Positions 23,530 through 35,405 of a DNA stretch of 64,000 nucleotides are shown piece by piece. Within the stretch, counting starts at the first letter, position 1. Each line of letters begins with the position of its first letter. Below the pieces are notes generated by a model. The model was not told the origin of the DNA, ran no database searches, and saw only the letters and a list, made by a program, of their open reading frames with translations. Source of the DNA: Acanthosepion esculentum (lineage: Eukaryota > Mollusca > Cephalopoda > Sepiida > Sepiidae); contig OZ038510.1 in NCBI GenBank assembly GCA_964036315.1, forward strand, positions 85,787,073-85,851,072, read 5' to 3'. The position numbers and the translations under genes are program-made.

Positions 23530-23865
23530 GATGCGATATTATGATTACTTACATTATTTACACTATTCGGACTGTTATCCTCATCTTCATTGCCATATTC
23601 ATAACGTTTCGGCCGTTGAATGCTCCGGCCTTCTTCAGGTGATTGGAATTTCGAACCGAATCCTTTATTTCATCCACAGGGGTAGATTGTTCTAGTTCCA
23701 CGTGTCATGCCTCTTGCGGATGTCTCGGTTATTTCCTTTTAACTCTACTCTTGGTTCACCATTGCTGTGGCCTGGTATTGAACTCACAACTCTTTGGGTC
23801 TAGTCACTGGATTTAACCAAAGTTTTTATCCACTGGCCCACATACGATTTCTATTCTAACCCAGA
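23530..23865 (-). mobile_element. SINE-3, near full length
   Basis: Minus strand: head 'gtgggccagtggataaaaac' (about 23846), body with 'aagaggcatgacacgtggaa', then 'cacctgaagaaggccggagc', 'acggccgaaacgttatgaat' and 'gaggataacagtccgaatag'. This is the best copy for defining the family. Confidence 0.75.
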
Positions 23866-24120
23866 ACTTTATTAAGCAAAACTAAAAGACATTATTTTCT
23901 AAAATATAATCAACTTCTTGTCTTCTTATCGTTATATTAAATTAGTGTTTATTTGTTGAAACTACGTTGTCTTTTTCTGTTGGATTTTATTCTTTCAATG
24001 AAAAGCGCTGGATTATTCTAAATGGCCGAATTACGAGCAAACCCGAAACTATATTTTGTATCGAATCCCGACCAACACTCCGAATTTTAACATTCAACGA
24101 AAAACCGAGTAGAAGGATTC
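23866..24120. other. Unique AT-rich sequence
   Basis: No element or gene recognised. Confidence 0.3.
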
Positions 24121-24144
24121 CTACATATCTATCTCAGTCTGTTC

Positions 24145-24187
<43 letters not shown>

Positions 24188-24387
24188 CCTATCTATTTAT
24201 CTATCTATCTATCTCAGTCTGTTTGCATCTATGTCTGTTCGTACGTATGTATATATCTATCTCAGTCTGTTCGTATCTATCTATCTATCTATCTATCTCA
24301 GTCTGTTTGTATGTATGTATGTATGTATCGATCGATCGATCTATCTATCAATTTTTATCTCTAACTCAGGACATGTTCATTCTCTCC

Positions 24388-24443
<56 letters not shown>

Positions 24444-24533
24444 TTATATCTCATTTTCGACCTGTTCATTCTCTCTCTACCTATCTATTTTTATCTCACA
24501 CTCCCGATCTGTTCTCTCTCTCACGCACCCCAC

Positions 24534-24593
<60 letters not shown>

Positions 24594-24610
24594 TTCAGCC
24601 TGTTCATATC
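24120..24610. repeat. (TATC)n/(TC)n/(TG)n compound array
   Basis: TATC blocks with 'cagtctgttcg' spacers, as at 18 kb, followed by (TC)n, (TA)n and (TG)n. The frame of 249 aa is a low-complexity product. Confidence 0.9.
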
Positions 24611-24949
24611 TATCCATCTAGCAATTTATTTATCTGAAAAAATTGGAAAAAGGTTGTTTCATGTGTCTGCAAGGCGTCAGGTAAGGCTGTCGATTTTTGC
24701 ATGTAGACGTGAATGAGGTCGTGAAGATGACGTGGAACTTGGTGACAGCTGTGCGTATCCCATTTGGGGCCGGATTTTGTGTGTTTCATACACTTCCTCG
24801 TGAGAACATCGGCTCCAGAATTTAATTATTTAGTTCTTCCTAATTGGCTCTAAAAAGTCACGTGGTATGTCTTCTACTACGTCCGCACGATATTTTGGCG
24901 GTATCTACCTAAACCATGATGCCTAATAAAACAACCTTTCTGATTTTTT

Positions 24950-25352
24950 TTAAAGCTTTTCACCCCAAGCAAGGCTGGAAGCCACTAGCACTCAAGGGGT
25001 TACAGAAGGTTTGGAGGGAGAGCAGATAGGAGTGGTACAGGAAAGGATGCGGAGAAAGATAGTGGATCGATCAAGGCAAGGGGGTTACAAAAGATTTGGA
25101 GCGAGAGCAGATAGGAGTTTTAGAGGAAAGGATGTGGAGAAGGATAGTGGATCGATCAACGCAAGGGGGTCACAGAAGATATGGAGCGAGAACAGATAGG
25201 AATGAAAGGGGAAAGGATGTGGAGAAGGGAAGTGGATAGATCAAGGCAACTGGAGATGTCGATTGACGTTACACTTAAATAGTTGGAGATTATTTTTGTC
25301 AGGCAAACAGGAATAAGGAAGGGAGTTCCACAGGCGAGAGATGCGAGACATG
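24950..25352 (-). mobile_element. LINE-A 3' UTR with three tandem 3'-UTR units
   Basis: From 24958 ('caccccaagcaaggctgga') the 3' UTR contains three units of about 87 bp ('gagcagataggagt...ggatcgatcaaggcaag'), against two at 8220 and 54000. Coding is limited to the last few residues before 5' truncation at 25352. Confidence 0.75.
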
Positions 25353-25935
25353 GTTTGTACTCTATGGTTTTATTAGTGTGTTGTTTTAAGATGTAAGCAT
25401 TTTATTTAGTGTGATTGGTTTATAAATATTGTATTTGATATGATAAGCCAAACATAATTGGTCGGCGATTTAGTGATGGGAAGAATATTGCTTTCCTGTA
25501 CACCGAGTACTAATACTAGCATTAGTGTAGCCATTGATACACTAACACTGAATGATATAAGGAAAGACGAAATACACACATGTAATGAACAAAACATTTA
25601 ATAAAGCAAATACAACTTACATACACATGTGTAAAATATTTACACATGTCCCAATATAAATTATTATTCACACAGTTCAAAAGACGAGAATGTTTAACAG
25701 AACAACGCCCCCCCAAAATAAGAGCACCAGTTACTTTTTTCTCTACGTTAGGCTGCATACATGTTGTTCATTTTCCCCGTGTGTGGACGACCTGGTGATT
25801 AGGAAGGTATTAACCCTTCCCCAAAGAGAAGCAAACAATGGGAAGATGTATTCTCCTCTCTGAAGGGGTTGAACTCCCATGCGTTCAAACCAAGGGAAAA
25901 CAACTGCTGTCTCCCTGCAATATTTTAGAGGGCAC
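25353..25935. other. Unique sequence
   Basis: No gene recognised. 25600-25660 is an imperfect inverted patch ('acatacacatgtgtaaaat'). Confidence 0.3.
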
Positions 25936-25937
25936 GG

Positions 25938-25938
25938 C

Positions 25939-25999
<61 letters not shown>

Positions 26000-26000
26000 C
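25938..26000. repeat. (GATA)n
   Basis: Simple tetranucleotide run. Confidence 0.95.
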
Positions 26001-26029
26001 GAAAAAACTATAAATAAATGAGTCCTGGG

Positions 26030-26515
26030 TATGACGATAAACTACATCCGCGTCCAGGGTAAGACGATAAACTAAGCCCAAGAGCAAGGCCTCTGATCAG
26101 GATGCTTTGATAAACGTGGAACTACCTCTTAATTGCTGGTGTTCCCAGGTCCACCCTGACCCGGGCTGGTAGCACCTGTTAGGGTCCCAGCTATGGACAA
26201 ATAGTTAACTCCGAAACTGAGGTAAAAAGCATTATGAAAGTGTAAAAATAGGTTTTAATACCAGAAATACTTTGTAAAAAATTATTACCAGAAATAAATT
26301 TTTGAAGAAAAAAAAATATTACCAGCAATACGTTTTTGAAAAAATATTACCAGCTACACGTTTTTGGGAAAATAATATTACCAGCTATACATTTTTGAGG
26401 AAAAAAAATTTAACAGAAACAGATTTTTGACAAAACAAAAATATTACCAGAAAAAAAAGTTGTCGGCATTAAATGACCATTGAGGTTGATGTGCCGTAAA
26501 ACAAAACAAACCAAA
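26030..26515 (-). repeat. Dispersed repeat D, copy 2
   Basis: Reverse copy of 10125-10460, with an expanded internal tandem of 'attaccagcaatacgttttt' phrases (five to seven units, 26270-26450). Confidence 0.65.
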
Positions 26516-26734
26516 CCTTTAAATAATAAAGTTTTAGATATTTCTTTTTAAAGAAGCATAAACTATATGGCCTCATTTCTATTTCAAAAATATAGGGAAG
26601 GGGGCTTAGGCCCCAAGTCCCAAATCCCCACTCCAGAACGGCGCTAAATCAATTTTCAATCGACTTTTATTCATAGTTACTACCTTGTCAAAATTATCGA
26701 ATTTTCCGTAGATCGATAATGAAGAGACTAAAAC

Positions 26735-26775
<41 letters not shown>

Positions 26776-26866
26776 TGAGTAGACTGAGATCGATATAAAA
26801 AGAGTTGTAATAGATAGATAGATAGATAGATATGAGTAGACTGAGATCGATATAAAAAGAGTTGTA

Positions 26867-26905
<39 letters not shown>

Positions 26906-26939
26906 TGAGTAGACTGAGATCGATATAAAAAGAGTTGTA

Positions 26940-26982
<43 letters not shown>

Positions 26983-27016
26983 TGAATAGACTGAGATCGA
27001 TATAAAAAGAGTTGTA

Positions 27017-27095
<79 letters not shown>

Positions 27096-27247
27096 TGAGT
27101 AGACTGAGATCGATATAAAAATAGTTGTAATAGATAGATAGATAGATAGATAGATATGAGTAGACTGAGATCGATATAAAAAGAGTTGTAATAGATAGAT
27201 AGATAGATAGATATGAGTAGACTGAGATCGATATAAAAAGAGTTGTA

Positions 27248-27290
<43 letters not shown>

Positions 27291-27385
27291 TGAGTAGACT
27301 GAGATCGATATAAAAAGAGTTGTAATAGATAGATAGATAGATAGATAGATATGAGTAGACTGAGATTGATATAAAAAGAGTTGTA

Positions 27386-27428
<43 letters not shown>

Positions 27429-27462
27429 TGAGTAGACTGAGATCGATATAAAAAGAGTTGTA

Positions 27463-27501
<39 letters not shown>

Positions 27502-27535
27502 TAAGTAGACTGAGATCGATATAAAAAGAGTTGTA

Positions 27536-27570
<35 letters not shown>

Positions 27571-27604
27571 TGAGTAGACTGAGATCGATATAAAAATAGT
27601 TGTA

Positions 27605-27647
<43 letters not shown>

Positions 27648-27681
27648 TGAGTAGACTGAGATTGATATAAAAAGAGTTGTA

Positions 27682-27750
<69 letters not shown>
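26735..27750. repeat. GATA compound minisatellite, 13 spacers
   Basis: A spacer of about 36 bp, 'tgagtagactgagatcgata' then 'taaaaagagttgtaata', occurs 13 times, separated by (GATA)4-18. Spacers differ by single bases (e.g. 'gattgat', 'aatag', 'ataagtag'). Both long minus frames (383 and 359 aa) arise because neither TATC nor the spacer has stops in those frames; I do not regard them as proteins. Confidence 0.92.
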
Positions 27751-28223
27751 GTCCCATCCTTTGAAAGTGGCAAAATGTTGATTATTTAAATAATGTCTTA
27801 TTCCTACAAAACTTTAGTCTATCATGAAGGAACGTTGAAAATTCTCTAAGAAAAGAAATGATAATGTAATACCTTTAAGTGGTCAGCTTTTTTATCAATC
27901 CTTGACAAAAAGGGTCGGTGATCAATGTAGAATATTCAACAATAAAACGAAACGAAACGAGCCTAGCAATAAAAACAAAGAAAACATTTTTTTTTTTAAA
28001 TATTTCTTAATTATGTACCTACAAAAGAAAAAACGATACCTTAAGTCTAAATTGCATTTCTAAAAATAAAAAAAATATTTCTTGGACTTTTGTTTTAGTT
28101 TTAACTTCAAGCTAATATATTAAATGTACTATTTCAAATAAGCAAAATACTTTGCTGTATTTCAAAGCAAATTCAAATTGATTGGAAAGAGAATTGAAAT
28201 TTTTTTAATCGCCAAATTTGGCC
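27751..28223. other. AT-rich unique sequence
   Basis: No element or gene recognised. Confidence 0.3.
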
Positions 28224-28281
28224 AGATAGATAGATAGATAGATAGATAGGAACTGACTGAGTAGATGGATAACGGAATGCT

Positions 28282-28337
<56 letters not shown>

Positions 28338-28351
28338 AAGTGAATAGGCAT

Positions 28352-28391
<40 letters not shown>

Positions 28392-28401
28392 GAACTGACT
28401 G
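28224..28401. repeat. (GATA)n with 'ggaactgactgag' spacers
   Basis: Three GATA blocks; the spacer 'ggaactgactgagtagatgg' is seen once and partly again at the end. Confidence 0.9.
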
Positions 28402-28639
28402 AGACAGATAGATTTTTATCACTGAAATTTGAAAAAAATTAAAACAACTCTTGTAAAAATTATTCATCGAATTTTCTTTTCTTAAAGCAATAGTGTCCTT
28501 AATATATATCATTCATGAAAGTAATTAAAAGCTTTTCTAATTAAATAACTTCTCAGCTTTATTGCATGTTTTTACGATTCTGAGCAGATTTTCTGTAACT
28601 GCTGTTCCTGCTTGACAAAAAAAAATTGAATATTTTAAA

Positions 28640-29135
28640 ATTTTCCAACGGTTTGTCCTTTTAACTAATATAAAAGTTAAGCATTTATGAAAATGAATTT
28701 CTCGAAATGTCATAAATTAAATAAGTGTGGTGGCCTTAACAGGTATAAAAAAATTTCTTAACTAGATTTTCAATAAAAGAAACGTTTCTGAAATAATTTC
28801 ATTGATTTGCGAATAAGTCATGAAAGTTTAATTAAAATCCAACAATTATCTGATTTTTGCCAAAATTTCCAAATTAATGTGTTTTTCAACGCAAAAAATG
28901 CTCAGATTTCCCATACTAATTTATTGTCACCCGTTGACGTAAGAAAAACGAAATCTTTAACCAAAATTTCGGAATTTCTAAAAAGGCATTAAAAACGATT
29001 TAATAATAAACAAAATTCCTTTGGCCTTTTCTTTTAATAACACAAAGATTTTGACGATAAAACTTTGTTTTTATTAAGTTTTGGTTATTTTTTTTCATCA
29101 TTTATACTCATTTTTAGCGAATCTTCAGAGGTGCC
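28640..29135. repeat. Dispersed repeat A, copy 2
   Basis: See copy 1 at 590-1187. The small frame 28807-28992 is not preserved between copies. Confidence 0.5.
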
Positions 29136-29360
29136 TACTTCAAAGGACAAAGGATCTAATTTTTCCAACTGCAACAGTCCGTAAGCCTATTCAGTAACAC
29201 AAAAGCTACACGCATCACTTACGACCAGACAAATTTCAAAGTATATCAATATTAATAATTTGTGAAAACAATATGCCGGCTCAAAACTTGATTATAAGAG
29301 TTTGTCTCCTGTCTGGATTTAATATTGGAACTTAATGGGGACGGTCTGAAGAAGTATTGA

Positions 29361-30675
29361 ACTGTCCAGAAAGTTCCTGTCGATTTTTAGTCGTTTATGT
29401 TCCAACACGTTAGTATACGTCAAATATATCTACAAATATGACATGCTTACATTTCCGATTAGTGGACACTTCAAACTATCTGTTGAGAAAGAAAGTATAA
29501 CAATTAATTCGTGTCAATTTTGTATCCCTATGAAAATGGAGGCACGGTGGAGTAGTAGATTGAGGAATCAGAGAGCCGAGTTCGAATTCCAGTCGAATCC
29601 ATTACATTCACTTACGTGCTAATACCCTTCTCCCCCACCCAGCTATAGTTAAATAGCAGGACAGACCGGGTTCTATAGCTTTAGATGACAACTGGTCTAC
29701 CGCAGAAAGAAATGACAACCTACTGCGGGAAAAAAAATCTGCCTCGTCAGTGATGTATCGAAAGATACATGATCGCCTTAGCGTGTATCACGCATGGCAC
29801 ATAACTGATTGATGAAAATGGAAGATTATAAGATGCATTTTAGATACTTGATTCTTTTTTTCTTACCGTAAATGCAAAACTACTTCTCAAGCAACAAAAA
29901 AGATATGTGCTGTGTACGGTGAAAGTGCTTTATCTCACAGAGCTGTACGGAGGTTCGCTAATTTTAAAATTGGCGATTGTATCCTTATTAATGAAGAACG
30001 CGCATGCAGACCTTCCAGTACAGATGACGACTAAATCAAGACATTGATTGAAAATAACCCGCATTACACAACGCGGAAATTGGCAGAAACACTAAATTTA
30101 TCAAAATCTAATATCCATGAGTACTTCGTGATGTTTGGGTACTCAAATCGCTATGATATTTGGGTACCACATGATCTGAGTGAAAAGAATCTTTTGGATC
30201 GCATTTCGTCTGTGATCTTCTGTATAAACGCAATGAAAATGCATTCTTTTTTAAGCAAATTTTGACGGGCGATGAGAAATGAATTGTTTACAACAATGTC
30301 AGCGAAAATGATCCTGGGGTAAGCGACATGAGTCAACTTTAGCCACCTCAAGAGCAGGTTAAGAAAGTCATGCTGTGCATCTGGTGGGATTGGAAAGGCA
30401 TCTTGTAATATGAGCTTCTGCCAAGTCATTTGATTCTGAAAAGTAATGCTCGTAACTGGACGAATTAAAGGCAGAAGTTCAAGAAAAATACCCACGAAAG
30501 GTATTGTTTTCCATCAAGATAATGCCAGACCCCGCGTTTCTTTGGTGACCCGGTAAAAATTATTACAGCTTGGCTGGGATGTGTTTCACCACCCACTATA
30601 TTGCTCCTTCGAATTTTCATTTATTCAGGTCCTTGCGAAATAATCCCCATGGTAAAAAAAATCAATTCTGAACTG
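29361..30675 (+). mobile_element. Second mariner, decayed, split by SINE-2
   Basis: 'actgtccagaaagttcctg' at 29361 resembles a mariner terminal repeat. The transposase begins near 29812 and reads RRFANFKIGD, IENNPHYTTRKLAETLNLSK (helix-turn-helix), VPHDLSEKN, a TGDEK-like 'cgggcgatgagaaatg', MLCIWWDWKGI, FHQDNARP and IAPSNFHLF in different frames. Many shifts and stops. It is truncated near 30675, where Tc1-like sequence begins. Confidence 0.8.
29541..29811 (+). mobile_element. SINE-2 with 11-bp target-site duplications
   Basis: Head 'ggcacggtggagtagtagat', B box 'gagttcgaattcc', core and tail as in the 14.6-kb copy, ending 'cacataactgattg'. It is flanked by 'atgaaaatgga' at 29530-29540 and 29812-29822, a perfect duplication. 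The insertion is at the start of the mariner transposase gene. The core 'gagaagaagaggattcat' is partly deleted. Confidence 0.9.
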
Positions 30676-31673
30676 TTTGGTTTTTCAAGAGCTACTATAT
30701 CAAGAACTATGACGCAATTCGAGAAACAGGGCAAAACCTCTAGCAACCGTAGTAATTCGGGCCGGACTTGCAAGCTTACTAACAGGGACCAACGTGCATT
30801 GAAACGCAATGTAGCAAAAAATCATTGGACTACTGCGGCCAAAGTGACTGCTGAGTTGAATAATCATCTGAATAGTCCATTTTCTACTAAAACTGTTTGT
30901 CATGAGCTCCATAAGCCTGGATATCATGGAAGAGGCGCCGTAAGAAAACCTCTACTCTACACGCGCAACATTCAGAAGAGGTTGAAGTGGTGCAGAGATC
31001 ACAATGCCTGGTCTGCAGACCAATGGAAGCAAGTCATATTCTAAGAAGAGTCCAGTTTTTCTCTTTTCCTAACTTCAGGGCGAGTTTATGTGGAGGCATC
31101 CCAAAGAAGTTTACAACCCTAACTGCGTTCTTCCAACAGTGAAGCATGGAGGTGGATCAGTGATAGTTTGAGCCACCATATCATGGAAATGTCTCGGTCC
31201 AATTGTTGCCCTGTATGGTAGAATCAGCAGCAAAGATTACCTGAACATTTTGGGAGATCATGTTCATCCAATGGCCCAGATTGTATTCCCTGATGGTAAC
31301 TGCATCTTCCAAGGAGATAATGCCCCAATACATACCGCTCGAGTGGTTAAGAATTGGTATGAAGAACATGAAAGTGAGCTAGAACACACGGAGTGTACTC
31401 CCCAATCTGCGGATATCAATATTATTGAACATTTGTGGTGCATTTTGGAGCGACAAGTTAGGAGCCGCTATCCTCCACCGTCGTGTCTTAAAGAGCTGGA
31501 GCAGGTGTTAATGGAGAAATGGCAGAAAATTCCTCTGGATGAAGTCAGGAAGATGTATGATTCCATTCCTAGACGTATTAAAGCTGTATGTGAGACTAAA
31601 GGAGGAGCAACTCCATATTAAATAAATTTTCTTTGAATTTAACAAGTGTTTTATTTATTTTGTCCAACCACTG
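30676..31673 (+). pseudogene. Tc1-like transposase (DD36E spacing), 5' truncated
   Basis: GFSRATISRTMTQFEKQGK (second half of the DNA-binding domain) is followed by WTTAAKVTAELN, KRLKWCRDH, an altered first acidic site ('ttctaagaagag' reads F-stop-EES), HGGGSVIV with the Trp codon now TGA, FQGDNAPIHTARVVKNWYEE (second Asp) and NIIEHLW (Glu). I count 36 residues between the Asp and Glu. The 3' terminal repeat (complement of 'cagtggttggacaaaataa') ends at 31673 next to TA. The first N-terminal helices and the 5' end are missing. Confidence 0.88.
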
Positions 31674-31675
31674 TA

Positions 31676-32210
31676 CGGTAGCAAACCATTCCCTTCTGAT
31701 ACCTTTGACAATGAGTAAGTTCTACTCAGTCAAATTCTTCTGTTACTTTATGGAACAAAGTCCCGAAAGGATGCTTCCCTGATAACTACAATCTTGGACT
31801 CTTTAAGTCCAGGGTTAACCGATATCTATCATACACGTCCTCAAAATGAACACTTAATTCTTACTTACCTGTCTTCAGCTTCGTAATCTCAAAATATTCT
31901 GAAGCCCTAGAGGTTCATCCCACAGGCAGTATTTCTCCTTCGAGAGGGGACTAAGGTCATTACCTGGTGCCTGAGGTGTCTCCCAAAGGAGGATGAATCG
32001 AGGTGACTTGAGCAAGTTTTACACAGTATTGCCGTTAAACCCACTTTAAATATCGACCTTGTGCCACATTCGGTAGCGACATGGATGAGCTGAAAAATCC
32101 ACTTACCTGATTTCGGCTTGGTAGTTTCTAAATAATATTAAGCTCGGGCCCCAGGATGTGCCATCCCCCAGGCAGTGACCCTAGTATTGGGAAAACTAAA
32201 ATAAAAAAAT
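31676..32210 (+). mobile_element. LINE-A-related C-terminus and 3' UTR
   Basis: Reads LWNKVPKGCFPDNYNLGLFK, SRVNRYLSYTSSK and stop (about 31760-31848). The UTR includes 'cgaccttgtgccacattcgg', shared with SINE-like repeats elsewhere. Confidence 0.65.
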
Positions 32211-32909
32211 AGGTCCATTACTACTACTAATTAGTTTGTTATTGACTAATTTTGCCATTTAATTTTTAATTCATATTGACTACTAATTTATTGACTACTA
32301 ATACGTGACCATTGGGATGACACAGTAATATTAAATTTAAATAGGAGACCTTTCACGAATTTAAATGTGGTGATATTTCCAAAACTGCTGCGTACCTATT
32401 GAACTGGGAATTCGTATGCATAGTTTTTTGTTTTTTTTCGGATGTCGCTTAACTTCACTTTGTTAGTGGATTAAGAAATCTTGCTTTCTTTCTCTTTCTC
32501 TCTTTTTCTCTCATGTATCCCCCCACACACACACACACATGCCAACGCGCGTGCGCACACACACACACACGTCATTGTTATAATCAATTTTAAGAAAGTT
32601 TTAAAACTACGAAGGAAAAGCAAAAAAAAGAAAACGCTCTGAAGATGGCGGGAAAAGCGATAACTTTAATGAAATATTTTCTGTGAATTTGAGGAGACAA
32701 ACAATATTTGCATTTGTCAAGATGCGAAAGATAGGAAATTTTAAATAACAAAAGCCATGATAATAATATCTGAAGCAGAAAGGAGAGTAAATGGCGGGGT
32801 GAGGGGAACGTGTGATGGTGGTGGGGGTTGTTTTTCGTTGTTTGTGTTTTTTTCAAGAAATAAAGCTCTGGTCTTAGAAGTAAAAGCAAGTCTTGGAAAA
32901 AGACAAGCA

Positions 32910-32912
<3 letters not shown>
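32211..32912. other. AT-rich, short (TC)n and (CA)n
   Basis: (TC)-rich at 32480-32512 and (CA)n at 32523-32570. No gene seen. Confidence 0.4.
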
Positions 32913-32950
<38 letters not shown>

Positions 32951-33743
32951 AACAGAAGAAAGACAGAAACGGTAGCAAGAGACGAAAGAAAGAAAGAAAG
33001 AAAGTTTTAAGAAAGAAAGAAAGAAACAATGAGAGAATTAAGACAGAAAGAAACGGAGGTAAGAGAAGAAAGAAAGAAAGAAACGGAAGCAAAAGAAAGA
33101 AAGAAAGAAACAGAAACAAGAGAAGAAAGAAAGAAAGAAACAGAAACAAGAGAAGAAAGAAAGAAACGGAAGCAAGAGACGAAAGAAAGAAAGAAAGAAG
33201 GAAAGAAATAAACAAACAAACAAACAAATAATGACAGAATGAAGTCAGAAAGAAACGGAAGCAAGAGAAGTAACAAAGAAAGAAAGAAAGAAAGAAAGAA
33301 AGAAGGAAAGAAACAAATAAACAAACAAACTAATAGTGACAGAATGAAGACAGAAAGAAACGGAAGCAAGAGAAGTAAGAAAGAAAGAAAGAAAGAAAGA
33401 AAGAAACAGAAGCAAGAGAAGAAGAAAGAAAGAAACGCATGAAAAAGAAAGAAAGAAACGGAAGAAAGAAAGAAAGAAACGGAAGAAAGAAAGAAAGAAA
33501 CGGAAGAAAGAAAGAAAAAACAAACAAACAAACAAACAATCAAATAATGACTGAATGAAGACAGAAAGAAACGCAAGCAAGAGACGAAAGATAGAAAGAA
33601 AGAAAGAAAGTTTTAAGAAAGAAAGAAACAATGAGAGAATTATGACAGAAAGAAACGGAGGTAAGAGAAGAAAGAAAGAAAGAAAGAAAGAAACGGAAGC
33701 AAAAGAAAGAAAGAAAGAAAGAAAGAAAGAAACAGAAACAAGA

Positions 33744-33774
<31 letters not shown>

Positions 33775-34053
33775 CAGAAGAAAGACAGAAACGGAAGCAA
33801 GAGACGAAAGAAGGAAAGAAAGAAAGAAAGAAAGAAAGAAACAAATAATGACAGAATGAAGACAGAAAGAAACGGAAGCAAGAGAAGTAACAAAGAAAGA
33901 AAGAAAGAAAGAAAGAAACAGAAGCAAGAGAAGAAGAAAGAAAGAAACGCATGAAAAAGAAAGAAAGAAACGGAAGAAAGAAAGAAAAAACAAACAAACA
34001 ATCAAATAATGACTGAATGAAGATAGAAAGAAACGGAAGCAAGAGAAGTAACA

Positions 34054-34085
<32 letters not shown>

Positions 34086-34881
34086 AGGAAAGAAACAAAT
34101 AAACAAACAAACAAATAATGACAGAATGAAGACAGAAAGAAACGGAAGCAAGAGAAGTAACAAAGAAAGAAAGAAAGAAAGAAAGAAAGAAGGAAAGAAA
34201 CAAATAAACAAACAAACAAACAAATAATGACAGAATGAAGACAGAAAGAAACAGAAGCAAGAGAAGAAGAAAGAAAGAAACGCGTGAAAAAGAAAGAAAG
34301 AAACGGAAGAAAGAAAGAAACGGAAGAAAGAAAGAAAAAACAAACAAACAAACAATCAAATAATGACTGAATGAAGACAGAAAGAAACGGAAGCAAGAGA
34401 CGAAAGAAAGAAAGAAAGAAAGAAAGAAAATTTTAAGAAAGAAAGAAACAAACAATGAGAGAATTATGACAGAAAGAAACGGAGGTGAGAGAAGAAAGAA
34501 AGAAAGAAAGAAAGAAACGGAAGCAAAAGAAAGAAAGAAAGAAAGAAACAGAAACAAGAGAAGAAAGAAAGAAAGAAAGAAAGAAACAGAAGAAAGACAG
34601 AAACGGAAGCAAGAGACGAAAGAAAGAAAGAAGGAAAGAAACAAAGAAAGAAACAAACAAACAAATAATGACAGAATGAAGACAGAAAGAAACGGAAGCA
34701 AGAGAAGTAACAAAGAAAGAAAGAAAGAAAGAAAGAAAGAAACAGAAGCAAGAGAAGAAGAAAGAAAGAAACGCATGAAAAAGAAAGAAAGAAAGAAACG
34801 GAAGAAAGAAAGAAAAAACAAACAAACAAACAATCAAATAATGACTGAATGAAGACAGAAAGAAACAGAAGCAAGAGACGA

Positions 34882-34929
<48 letters not shown>

Positions 34930-35405
34930 AAATTTTAAGAAAGAAAGAAAGAAACAATGAGAGAATTATGACAGAAAGAAACGGAGGTGAGAGAAGAAAG
35001 AAAGAAAGAAAGAAACGGAAGCAAAAGAAAGAAAGAAAGAAACAGAAACAAGAGAAGAAAGAAAGAAAGAAAGAAACAGAAGAAAGACAGAAACGGAAGC
35101 AAGAGACGAAAGAAAGAAAGAAGGAAAGAAACAAAGAAACAAACAAACAAATAAAGACAGAATGAAGACAGAAAGAAACGGAAGCAAAAGGAAGTAACAA
35201 AGGAAGAAAGAAAGAAAGAAACAGAAGCAAGAGAAGAAGAAAGAAAGAAACGCATGAAAAAGAAAGAAAGAAAGAAACGGAAGAAACAAAGAAAGAAAGA
35301 AAGAAAAAACAAACAAACAAATAATGACTGAATGAAGACAGAAAGAAACGGAAGCAAAAGAAGAAAGAAAGAAAGAAACGGAAGCAAGAGAAGAAAGAAA
35401 GAAGT
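32913..35405. repeat. GAAA-rich higher-order repeat, 2.5 kb
   Basis: Nearly all-purine (plus strand) (GAAA)n with recurrent markers: 'atgacagaatgaagacag' or 'atgactgaatgaag' (12 sites), 'caatgagagaatta' (33028, 33631, 34454, 34956) and 'cgcatgaaaaagaaag' (33435, 33948, 34771, 35250). Marker spacing shows a higher-order unit near 480-510 bp, with deletions and expansions. The many Lys/Arg/Glu-rich plus frames and Phe/Leu/Ser-rich minus frames are artefacts. Confidence 0.92.

Noticed and set aside
23967..24716. 249-aa plus frame
   Set aside because: Mostly TATC, TC and TG repeats; the short non-repeat ends have no recognisable motif.
26606..27773. Two overlapping minus-strand frames of 383 and 359 aa
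   Set aside because: They translate (TATC)n and a stop-free spacer; composition is almost only Tyr, Leu, Ser, Ile. No start context or conserved domain.
33245..35387. Minus-strand frames up to 397 aa rich in Phe, Leu, Ser
   Set aside because: They are the pyrimidine-strand translation of the GAAA array, and all three frames are open for the same reason.
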